Shown here one piece after another: positions 32,454-39,153 of a stretch of 64,000 nt of DNA. Source of the DNA: Pseudomonas alloputida (GTDB lineage Bacteria > Pseudomonadota > Gammaproteobacteria > Pseudomonadales > Pseudomonadaceae); assembly GCF_021283545.2 (NCBI RefSeq), contig NZ_CP128540.1, positions 1,957,501 to 2,021,500 of the forward strand, written 5' to 3'. The position numbers and the translations under genes were made by a program. The notes under the pieces are model-generated. The model did no database searches. It was not told the origin of the DNA and saw only the letters and a list, made by a program, of their open reading frames with translations. Positions within the stretch are counted from its first letter, which is position 1, and each line of letters opens with the position of its first letter.

Positions 32454-32888
32454 ATGAACGCTTCGCGCTGCTTTGTCCTGATCGTGTGCCTTCTGACGTT
32501 CTGCTGCCCGGTCGTCCCTGCCTTGGCTGCGCAACCGGCAAACCAGGCTCAAACAGCTCAGGGTAAGCACGTGCCAAAAAAGGCGACTGCCAAGCCTGCA
32601 CACAAGCCGGTCAGCAAAGCGGTTGCCAAGCCCTTGCCCAAGACAAATCTGGACCTCAGCCTGCCAGTCGAGATGGTCGACAACCTTGAGCCGAATGTGG
32701 GCACGCCTTCGCCAATCCAGCGGCGCAAACCTTTGTTGCCGCCCATGTTCACAGAAAAGCCAGAGACCAATGACAGTCCGTATCAGCTCAATGGCCGGCT
32801 TATCAACAACGAAATGCAGCTGCAACTGCGCAATGACAGCCGTCATGACGTGGAAGGAGCCGCCATCGATTTCGAGTATCGCCAATAG
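32454..32888 (+). CDS. Hypothetical exported basic Lys/Ala/Pro-rich protein
   Basis: The 144-aa protein has a signal peptide (CFVLIVCLLTFCCPVVPALAA, cut near residue 26) and a low-complexity segment rich in Lys, Ala and Pro (about 30-65). The C-terminal half is more ordered and ends in LNGRLINNEMQLQLRNDSRHDV. Similar Pseudomonas proteins are sometimes annotated as translation initiation factor 2, which I think comes from the low-complexity part. The function is unknown. The ribosome binding site is weak. Confidence 0.65.
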   Translation: MNASRCFVLIVCLLTFCCPVVPALAAQPANQAQTAQGKHVPKKATAKPAHKPVSKAVAKPLPKTNLDLSLPVEMVDNLEPNVGTPSPIQRRKPLLPPMFTEKPETNDSPYQLNGRLINNEMQLQLRNDSRHDVEGAAIDFEYRQ

Positions 32889-32936
32889 GCGGGAGCTGAC
32901 TGCCAGGTCACAGCAGATTTCATCGTGCCAGCAATT

Positions 32937-32952
32937 TCAAACGACTGTTTGA
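32937..32952. promoter_or_regulatory. PsrA-type operator upstream of the YkgJ/START genes
   Basis: TCAAAC-GACT-GTTTGA is a perfect palindrome matching [C/G]AAAC-N4-GTTT[G/C]. It overlaps a possible promoter (TTCAAA at 32936, 16 bases, TACTAT at 32958) and lies 66 bases before the YkgJ-like gene. Confidence 0.55.
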
Positions 32953-33017
32953 GCGGTTACTATCCAGGGACGTTCGTCCCGTTTTGTTCCAGGGAGTCCT
33001 GATTTTGGTGAATAGCC

Positions 33018-33272
33018 ATGCAATGCCGTGAGGGTTGTGGTGCCTGCTGCATCGCCCCGTCCATCACTTCTGCGATGCCGCGAATGCCCAATGGCAAGCC
33101 GGCGGGTGAGCGCTGCCTGCACCTGACTGCGGCCAACCTTTGCGACCTGTTCGGCAAGCCTGAGCGGCCGGCGGTGTGCGGTGGTTTCAAGGCAGATGCC
33201 GAGGTGTGCGGCAGTGATCGTGACGAGGCAATCAGGATTCTTGGCTGGTGGGAGCAGATGACGGCGGCGTGA
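33018..33272 (+). CDS. YkgJ-family cysteine-cluster protein
   Basis: The 84-aa protein begins CREGCGACCIAPSI, with further Cys in ERCLHL, NLCDLF, PAVCGGF and EVCG. This is the YkgJ/zinc- or iron-binding cysteine-cluster pattern. The biochemical role of the family is not established; a metal site or iron-sulfur cluster is likely. It lies 30 bases before the START-domain gene and probably shares its promoter. Confidence 0.8.
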   Translation: MQCREGCGACCIAPSITSAMPRMPNGKPAGERCLHLTAANLCDLFGKPERPAVCGGFKADAEVCGSDRDEAIRILGWWEQMTAA

Positions 33273-33302
33273 CAGGCTGGATCTTCGACAACAAGGATAA
33301 AC

Positions 33303-33911
33303 ATGATGAGATCGTTCAAGCGTATTGCACTGCTGTGTGGTGTGGGTGTTCTGCTGTCGCCTGTGGCCTGGGCTGAAAACTGGCAAGTGGCCAAGGACGA
33401 GGACGGGATCAAGGTGTCCCTCAGTGAGGTGGCCGGGTCCAAGTACAAGGCCTATCGCGGTGTGACCGTGATCAAGGCGCCGCTGGCCAAGGTCGAGGCG
33501 CTGCAGGAGGACGTGTCCGGGGCCTGTGCCTGGATTCACGAATGCAAGTCGCAGAAGCTGCTCAAGCACGAAGGTGACCAGAGCTGGACCTATACCCAGT
33601 TCAATACGCCATGGCCGGTGACGCCGCGTGATTCCGTGCTGCACATTACGACCATCAAGGAGGCGGATGGCAGCCTGACCCGTAACCTGAAAGAAGAGCC
33701 GACTTACCTGCCGGAAGAGAAGGGTTTTGTTCGGGTGGCAAAAGTCGACGGCTTCTGGAAGCTGGTGCCCAAGGGTGACAGCACTGAAGTGACCTACCAG
33801 GTGCACACCGAGCCAGGTGGTAGCGTGCCGGCGATGGTGGCCAACAAGTTCGTGGTGGATGCGCCGTTCAATACCCTGAAAGGGCTGCGTGAGCGGGCGG
33901 AGAAAAACTGA
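33303..33911 (+). CDS. Periplasmic START-domain protein
   Basis: The 202-aa protein has a signal peptide (IALLCGVGVLLSPVAWAEN, cut near residue 24). A START/SRPBCC-type lipid-binding fold covers the rest (DGIKVSLSEVAGSKYKAYRG, then HECKSQKLLKHEG, PWPVTPRDSVL, and a C-terminal helix VDAPFNTLKGLRER). Such domains bind a hydrophobic ligand in a closed cavity. The ligand is unknown. The PsrA-type site upstream of the two-gene unit would fit a lipid-linked role. The first of two adjacent ATG codons is used; AAGGA precedes it. Confidence 0.85.
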   Translation: MMRSFKRIALLCGVGVLLSPVAWAENWQVAKDEDGIKVSLSEVAGSKYKAYRGVTVIKAPLAKVEALQEDVSGACAWIHECKSQKLLKHEGDQSWTYTQFNTPWPVTPRDSVLHITTIKEADGSLTRNLKEEPTYLPEEKGFVRVAKVDGFWKLVPKGDSTEVTYQVHTEPGGSVPAMVANKFVVDAPFNTLKGLRERAEKN

Positions 33912-33925
33912 GGTTTTGTGGTGTC

Positions 33926-33969
33926 TGTGCCGGCCTCTTCGCGGGCAAGGCCGCGAAGAGGCCGGCACA
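33926..33969. repeat. REP-related perfect hairpin
   Basis: A 19-base arm (33926-33944) is followed by loop GCAAGG and its exact complement (33951-33969). The arm contains CCGGCCTCTTCGCGG, the stem of the P. putida REP sequence. It lies between the START gene and the gltA terminator in converging genes. Confidence 0.85.
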
Positions 33970-33981
33970 GGACAAATAAAA

Positions 33982-34003
33982 AAGGCTGCCCGAGGGCAGC
34001 CTT
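33982..34003 (-). terminator. gltA terminator
   Basis: AAGGCTGCC and GGCAGCCTT form a 9-bp stem with loop CGAG. On the minus strand the stem is followed by a six-T tract, just after gltA ends. Confidence 0.9.
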
Positions 34004-34024
34004 CTTGCGTTCGGCTACTGCAGC

Positions 34025-35314
34025 TTACTTGCGGTCTTTCAGGGCAACGATGTCGCGCTTCTGCTCGCCGGTGTACAGCTGGCGCGGACGGCCGATCTTG
34101 TACGGGCTGGAGAGCATTTCTTTCCAGTGCGAGATCCAGCCCACGGTACGTGCCAGGGCGAAGATCACGGTGAACATGCTGGTCGGAATGCCGATCGCCT
34201 TGAGGATGATCCCCGAGTAGAAGTCGACGTTCGGGTACAGCGAGCGCTCGATGAAGTAAGGATCGGTCAGGGCGATCTCTTCCAGGCGCATGGCCAGTTC
34301 CAGCTGCGGGTCGTTCTTGATGCCCAGCTCGCGCAGGACTTCGTCGCAGGTCTGCTTCATCACGGTGGCGCGCGGGTCGCGGTTCTTGTACACGCGGTGA
34401 CCGAAGCCCATCAGCTTGAACGGGTCGTTCTTGTCCTTGGCCTTGGCGATGAATTTGTCGATGTTCGAGACATCGCCGATTTCATCCAGCATGGTCAGTA
34501 CGGCTTCGTTCGCACCGCCGTGGGCCGGGCCCCACAGTGCGGCGATACCGGCGGCGATACAGGCGAACGGGTTGGCACCCGACGAGCCTGCCAGACGAAC
34601 GGTGGAGGTGGAGGCGTTCTGCTCGTGGTCGGCGTGGAGGATGAAGATCCGGTCCATTGCCTTGGCCAGCACCGGGCTGATCGGTTTGATCTCGCACGGG
34701 GTGTTGAACATCATGTGCAGGAAGTTTTCCGCGTACGACAGGTCGTTGCGCGGGTACATCATCGGCTGGCCCATGGAGTACTTGTAAACCATCGCAGCCA
34801 GGGTCGGCATCTTGGCGACCAGGCGCACCGCGGAGATTTCGCGGTGTTGCGGGTTATTGATATCCAGGGAGTCGTGATAGAACGCCGACAGGGCGCCGAC
34901 TACACCGCACATCACCGCCATCGGGTGAGCGTCGCGACGGAAGCCGTTGAAGAAGGACTTCAGCTGCTCGTGAACCATGGTGTGGTTCTTGACGGTGCTG
35001 ACGAACTGGGCCTTCTGCTCGGCATTCGGCAGTTCGCCATTGAGCAGCAGGTAGCAGGTTTCGAGGTAGTCGGACTGTTCGGCGAGTTGCTCGATCGGGT
35101 AGCCGCGGTGCAGCAGGATACCTTTGTCGCCGTCAATATAGGTGATCTTCGACTCGCACGAGGCAGTCGCCATGAAACCTGGGTCGAAGGTGAAGTGACC
35201 AGTGGCCCCTAACCCGCGGACGTCGATTACATCAGGACCAACGGTGCCGGTTAAAATGGGCAGCTCGACGGGGGCAGCGCCCTCGATGACCAACTGCGCT
35301 TTTTTGTCAGCCAT
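34025..35314 (-). CDS. gltA: Citrate synthase, type II
   Basis: The 429-aa enzyme condenses acetyl-CoA with oxaloacetate, the entry step of the TCA cycle. It carries the family signature [14 protein letters not shown] near residue 325, the substrate histidine regions [14 protein letters not shown] and [11 protein letters not shown], and the type II N-terminal small domain ([20 protein letters not shown]). The length matches the hexameric NADH-sensitive proteobacterial form. It is divergent from sdhCDAB. Confidence 0.97.
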   Translation of the reverse strand: MADKKAQLVIEGAAPVELPILTGTVGPDVIDVRGLGATGHFTFDPGFMATASCESKITYIDGDKGILLHRGYPIEQLAEQSDYLETCYLLLNGELPNAEQKAQFVSTVKNHTMVHEQLKSFFNGFRRDAHPMAVMCGVVGALSAFYHDSLDINNPQHREISAVRLVAKMPTLAAMVYKYSMGQPMMYPRNDLSYAENFLHMMFNTPCEIKPISPVLAKAMDRIFILHADHEQNASTSTVRLAGSSGANPFACIAAGIAALWGPAHGGANEAVLTMLDEIGDVSNIDKFIAKAKDKNDPFKLMGFGHRVYKNRDPRATVMKQTCDEVLRELGIKNDPQLELAMRLEEIALTDPYFIERSLYPNVDFYSGIILKAIGIPTSMFTVIFALARTVGWISHWKEMLSSPYKIGRPRQLYTGEQKRDIVALKDRK

Positions 35315-35372
35315 GTGGCCTCCTATTAATGCTTGAAATCATCAGACAGACCCCCCACGCAGGGCCCGCACC

Positions 35373-35400
35373 ACTATAGAGGGATAAATTCAGATGTCAA
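35373..35400 (-). promoter_or_regulatory. gltA sigma-70 promoter
   Basis: On the minus strand a consensus -35 TTGACA (35400-35395), 16 bases, and TATAGT (35378-35373) lie about 60 bases upstream of gltA. Confidence 0.82.
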
Positions 35401-35514
35401 TTTGCCTAAAGGCTTGTTGAATCAGGCATTCAAGCCTGATTTTTCCCGAAATTCTCGCCCATTTACGCCTTTTGTTCATTAAAGGCAATGCGCTATTTGG
35501 GCTACCCCGTCACG

Positions 35515-35543
35515 TTGTCATAAGCAGCCTAACTGTCTATACT
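35515..35543 (+). promoter_or_regulatory. sdhCDAB sigma-70 promoter
   Basis: TTGTCA (35515-35520), 17 bases, and TATACT (35538-35543) form a near-consensus promoter 124 bases before sdhC. Confidence 0.82.
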
Positions 35544-35666
35544 CGGCACCCGACCGCCAGGGGCTTGCAAGCCCGAACTGCTGGGGGTCGCCGTTCCCTG
35601 GGTGGTGGGTACCTGACCAGTACACTTACCAACAACTTTGCCCTGATTCGCTAGGGGCTCTTCAGT

Positions 35667-36053
35667 GTGAAAAAAGCCGTGAAAAGCCAACGACCTGTAA
35701 ACCTAGACCTAAGGACCATCAAGCTCCCCGTCACTGCGTACACGTCCATCCTGCACCGTATCTCCGGCGTCATCCTGTTCATCGGCCTTGCCATCATGCT
35801 TTATGCACTGGGCAAGTCGCTGGGTTCCGAGGAAGGCTTCGGTGAGGTGAAGGCGTGTCTGACCAGCCCGCTGGCCAAGTTCGTGACCTGGGGCCTGCTG
35901 TCCGCCCTGCTTTATCACCTCGTGGCAGGTGTTCGTCACCTGATCATGGACATGGGTATCGGTGAGACGCTGGAAGGCGGCAAGCTGGGCTCGAAAATCG
36001 TGATCGTCATCTCCGTGGTGCTGATCGTTCTGGTGGGAGTTTGGGTATGGTAA
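35667..36053 (+). CDS. sdhC: Succinate dehydrogenase cytochrome b556 subunit
   Basis: The 128-aa membrane anchor has three helices. Key features are the quinone-site region VTAYTSILHRISGVILF and the haem-ligand helix ALLYHLVAGVRHLIMD. It starts at GTG 35667 with AGGGGC upstream. Its stop codon overlaps the start of sdhD. Confidence 0.95.
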   Translation: MKKAVKSQRPVNLDLRTIKLPVTAYTSILHRISGVILFIGLAIMLYALGKSLGSEEGFGEVKACLTSPLAKFVTWGLLSALLYHLVAGVRHLIMDMGIGETLEGGKLGSKIVIVISVVLIVLVGVWVW

Positions 36054-36415
36054 CCAATGTCACGAACCTGTCGCGTTCGGGCCTCTATGACTGGATGGCG
36101 CAGCGCGTTTCTGCGGTCGTTCTCGCGGCTTACTTCCTCTTCCTGATCGGCTACGTGGTCGCCCACCCAGGCATCGACTACACCCAGTGGCATGGTCTGT
36201 TCTCCAACAACGCGATGCGGATCTTCAGTCTGCTGGCCCTCGTTGCCCTGGGCGCTCACGCCTGGGTCGGCATGTGGACCATTGCAACCGACTACCTGAC
36301 GCCTATGTCGTTCGGCAAGTCGGCAACTGCGATTCGTTTCCTGTTCCAGGCGGTATGCGGCGTTGCGATGTTCGCTTACTTCGTCTGGGGTGTGCAGATT
36401 CTCTGGGGTATCTGA
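36047..36415 (+). CDS. sdhD: Succinate dehydrogenase membrane anchor subunit
   Basis: The 122-aa three-helix protein begins MVTNVTNLSRSGLYDWMAQR. The haem/quinone region is ALGAHAWVGMWTIATDYL. I chose the ATG at 36047, with GGGAG eight bases upstream, over a TTG two codons earlier. It overlaps the end of sdhC by 7 bases, so translation is coupled. Confidence 0.95.
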   Translation: MVTNVTNLSRSGLYDWMAQRVSAVVLAAYFLFLIGYVVAHPGIDYTQWHGLFSNNAMRIFSLLALVALGAHAWVGMWTIATDYLTPMSFGKSATAIRFLFQAVCGVAMFAYFVWGVQILWGI

Positions 36416-36418
36416 TCC

Positions 36419-38191
36419 ATGGCTAGCATTCCAACCATTTCCTTCGACGCCATCATCATCGGTGGCGGCGGCGCCGGCATGCGCGCAGCGCTGCAACTGG
36501 CTCAAGGCGGCCACAAGACTGCCGTAGTCACCAAGGTCTTCCCGACCCGTTCGCACACCGTATCCGCCCAGGGCGGCATCACCTGCGCCATCGCTTCGGC
36601 CGACCCGAACGACGACTGGCGCTGGCACATGTACGATACCGTCAAGGGTTCCGACTACATCGGTGACCAGGACGCTATCGAATACATGTGTCAGGAAGGC
36701 CCGGCTGCGGTCTTCGAACTGGACCACATGGGTCTGCCGTTCTCGCGCACCGAAACCGGCCGCATCTATCAGCGCCCGTTCGGTGGTCAGTCCAAGGACT
36801 TCGGTAAAGGTGGCCAGGCCGCCCGTACCTGTGCCGCTTCCGACCGTACCGGTCACGCGCTGCTGCACACCCTGTACCAGGGCAACCTGAAGGCGGGCAC
36901 CACGTTCCTCAACGAGTACTACGCAGTTGACCTGGTGAAAAACCAGGACGGCGCATTCGTGGGTGTGATCGCCATCTGCATCGAAACCGGCGAAACCCTG
37001 TACATCAAGTCCAAGGCCACCGTGCTGGCCACTGGCGGTGCGGGCCGTATCTACGCGTCCACCACCAACGCCCTGATCAACACCGGTGACGGTATCGGCA
37101 TGGCCCTGCGTGCAGGCGTGCCGGTGCAGGACATCGAAATGTGGCAGTTCCACCCGACCGGTATCGCCGGCGCCGGTGTACTGGTCACCGAGGGTTGCCG
37201 CGGTGAAGGTGGCTACCTGATCAACGCCCACGGCGAGCGCTTCATGGAGCGTTACGCGCCGAACGCCAAAGACCTGGCCGGCCGCGACGTGGTTGCCCGT
37301 TCCATGGTCAAGGAAATCATCGCCGGCAACGGCGTGGGCCCGAACAAGGACCACGTACTGCTGAAGCTGGACCACCTGGGCGAGGAAGTGCTGCACAGCC
37401 GCCTGCCAGGTATCTGCGAACTGTCCAAGACCTTCGCCCACGTCGACCCTGTGGTCGCGCCGGTGCCGGTCGTGCCGACCTGCCACTACATGATGGGCGG
37501 CGTTGCCACCAACATTCATGGCCAGGCCATCACCATGGACGCCGACGGCCAGGATCACATCATCCCGGGCCTGTTCGCCGTAGGTGAAGTGGCGTGCGTA
37601 TCGGTTCACGGTGCCAACCGCCTGGGCGGCAACTCGCTGCTCGACCTGGTGGTGTTCGGCCGTGCTGCCGGCCTGCACCTGGAGAAGGCGCTGAGCGAAG
37701 GCGTGGAATACCGCGACGCCAGCGACACCGACGTCGATGTTGCCCTGAACCGCCTGAACAAGCTCAACGAGCGTACCAGCGGTGAAGACGTTGCCAGCCT
37801 GAAGCGCGAGCTGCAGAGCTGCATGCAGAACTACTTCGGTGTATTCCGTACTGGCGAATACATGCAGAAGGGTATCGAGCAGCTGGCCGGTCTGCGTGAC
37901 CGTATCGCCAACGTCAAGATCAACGACAAGTCCCAGGCCTTCAACACCGCGCGTATCGAAGCGCTGGAGCTGCAGAACCTGCTGGAAGTCGCCGAAGCTA
38001 CCGCCATCGCGGCCGAAGCCCGTAAAGAGTCCCGCGGCGCTCACGCCCGTGAAGACTTCGAAGACCGTGACGACGAAAACTGGCTGTGCCACACCCTGTA
38101 CTACCCGGGTGAGAAGCGCGTTGCCAAGCGCGGCGTCAACTTTGCGCCGAAGACTGTTCCAGCCTTCGAACCAAAAGTCCGGACTTACTAA
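36419..38191 (+). CDS. sdhA: Succinate dehydrogenase flavoprotein subunit
   Basis: The 590-aa catalytic subunit oxidises succinate to fumarate. It has the N-terminal dinucleotide fold ([19 protein letters not shown]), the covalent-FAD histidine region [16 protein letters not shown], and the active-site stretches [21 protein letters not shown] and [16 protein letters not shown]. It lies 3 bases after sdhD. Confidence 0.97.
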   Translation: MASIPTISFDAIIIGGGGAGMRAALQLAQGGHKTAVVTKVFPTRSHTVSAQGGITCAIASADPNDDWRWHMYDTVKGSDYIGDQDAIEYMCQEGPAAVFELDHMGLPFSRTETGRIYQRPFGGQSKDFGKGGQAARTCAASDRTGHALLHTLYQGNLKAGTTFLNEYYAVDLVKNQDGAFVGVIAICIETGETLYIKSKATVLATGGAGRIYASTTNALINTGDGIGMALRAGVPVQDIEMWQFHPTGIAGAGVLVTEGCRGEGGYLINAHGERFMERYAPNAKDLAGRDVVARSMVKEIIAGNGVGPNKDHVLLKLDHLGEEVLHSRLPGICELSKTFAHVDPVVAPVPVVPTCHYMMGGVATNIHGQAITMDADGQDHIIPGLFAVGEVACVSVHGANRLGGNSLLDLVVFGRAAGLHLEKALSEGVEYRDASDTDVDVALNRLNKLNERTSGEDVASLKRELQSCMQNYFGVFRTGEYMQKGIEQLAGLRDRIANVKINDKSQAFNTARIEALELQNLLEVAEATAIAAEARKESRGAHAREDFEDRDDENWLCHTLYYPGEKRVAKRGVNFAPKTVPAFEPKVRTY

Positions 38192-38202
38192 GGGTGGCTG
38201 CT

Positions 38203-38907
38203 ATGTTGAAAGTCGAAGTTTATCGTTACAACCCGGACACCGACTCGGCGCCAAAAATGGAGTCGTTCGACGTCGATACCGGCGGCAAGGACCTGATGGT
38301 GCTGGATGTATTGGCACTGATCAAGGAAAAGGACGAGGGTTTCTCGTACCGTCGCTCCTGCCGTGAAGGCGTTTGCGGTTCCGATGGCATGAACATGAAC
38401 GGCAAGAACGGCCTGGCCTGCATCACCCCGCTGTCGGCGGTGGTGAAGGGCGGCAAGCTGGTTCTGCGTCCTCTGCCAGGCCTGCCGGTCATTCGTGACC
38501 TGGTGGTCGATATGAGCATCTTCTACAAGCAGTACGAGAAGGTGAAGCCGTTCCTGCAGAACGACACCCCGGCCCCGGCCATCGAGCGCCTGCAGTCGCC
38601 GGAAGACCGTGACAAGCTGGACGGCCTGTACGAGTGCATCCTGTGCGCTTGCTGCTCGACTTCCTGCCCGTCGTTCTGGTGGAACCCGGACAAGTTCCTG
38701 GGCCCGGCAGCATTGCTGCAAGCCTACCGCTTCCTTGCCGACAGCCGCGATACCAAGACTCAGGAGCGCCTGGCGTCCCTGGATGACCCGTTCAGCGTAT
38801 TCCGCTGCCGCGGGATCATGAACTGCGTAAACGTTTGCCCGAAAGGTCTGAACCCGACCAAGGCAATCGGTCACGTACGTAACATGCTGCTGCAAAGCGG
38901 CACCTGA
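38203..38907 (+). CDS. sdhB: Succinate dehydrogenase iron-sulfur subunit
   Basis: The 234-aa subunit carries three iron-sulfur clusters. The 2Fe-2S site is SCREGCVGSDGMNMNGKNGLAC-like (Cys in RRSCREGVCGSDGM). The 4Fe-4S and 3Fe-4S sites lie in ECILCACCSTSCPSFWW and CRGIMNCVNVCPKGLNP. I take the ATG at 38203, with AGGG at a normal distance, rather than a GTG three codons earlier. Confidence 0.95.
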   Translation: MLKVEVYRYNPDTDSAPKMESFDVDTGGKDLMVLDVLALIKEKDEGFSYRRSCREGVCGSDGMNMNGKNGLACITPLSAVVKGGKLVLRPLPGLPVIRDLVVDMSIFYKQYEKVKPFLQNDTPAPAIERLQSPEDRDKLDGLYECILCACCSTSCPSFWWNPDKFLGPAALLQAYRFLADSRDTKTQERLASLDDPFSVFRCRGIMNCVNVCPKGLNPTKAIGHVRNMLLQSGT

Positions 38908-39153
38908 TACAAAGCGTTGTACCTGCAGTAAGCCGAGGTGCGGGTGGTGAGCCCGCACTGAGGTAAAACCCGAACAAGGGCCCACAAAGCCCGCGTTCAT
39001 TACCTATGAAGATATGAGACCAGCAGGGGCTTTCCGGGCTGGTACCCGGAAAATCAGCAGGATCCAAGTGGCGTGGTTCAGTCGCTGTTTTCGGACTTTT
39101 CCAGGTTTGCTGTGGCTCTCGCCGATCAGTCCCCTAATCGAGGGTGACCAAGC
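38908..39153 (+). promoter_or_regulatory. Structured leader of sucA
   Basis: This 246-base gap between sdhB and sucA contains a perfect hairpin GTGCGGG/CCCGCAC (38938-38944 with 38952-38958) and another TTTCCGGG/CCCGGAAA (39031-39038 with 39045-39052). ACCAGC at 39019-39024 can pair instead with GCTGGT at 39038-39043 inside the second hairpin, so the two folds exclude each other. A conserved sucA-II RNA motif has been described upstream of sucA in pseudomonads; I recall this but could not align it. The sucA ribosome binding site is GAGGGTGA. Confidence 0.6.

Larger units (their letters stand above)
35315..35666. other. gltA/sdhC divergent regulatory region
   Basis: The 352-base gap carries two strong sigma-70 promoters facing away from each other, and a sdh leader of about 115 bases with the palindrome GGGCTTGCAAGCCC at 35561-35574. 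The 60-codon open frame at 35472-35654 overlaps the sdh promoter and leader, and I do not call it. Confidence 0.7.

Noticed and set aside
35472..35654. A 60-codon open frame before sdhC
   Set aside because: It covers the sdh promoter and leader and has no supporting features.
35936..38092. A 718-codon open frame opposite sdhD-sdhA
   Set aside because: It has the same cause; sdhA on the plus strand explains the region.
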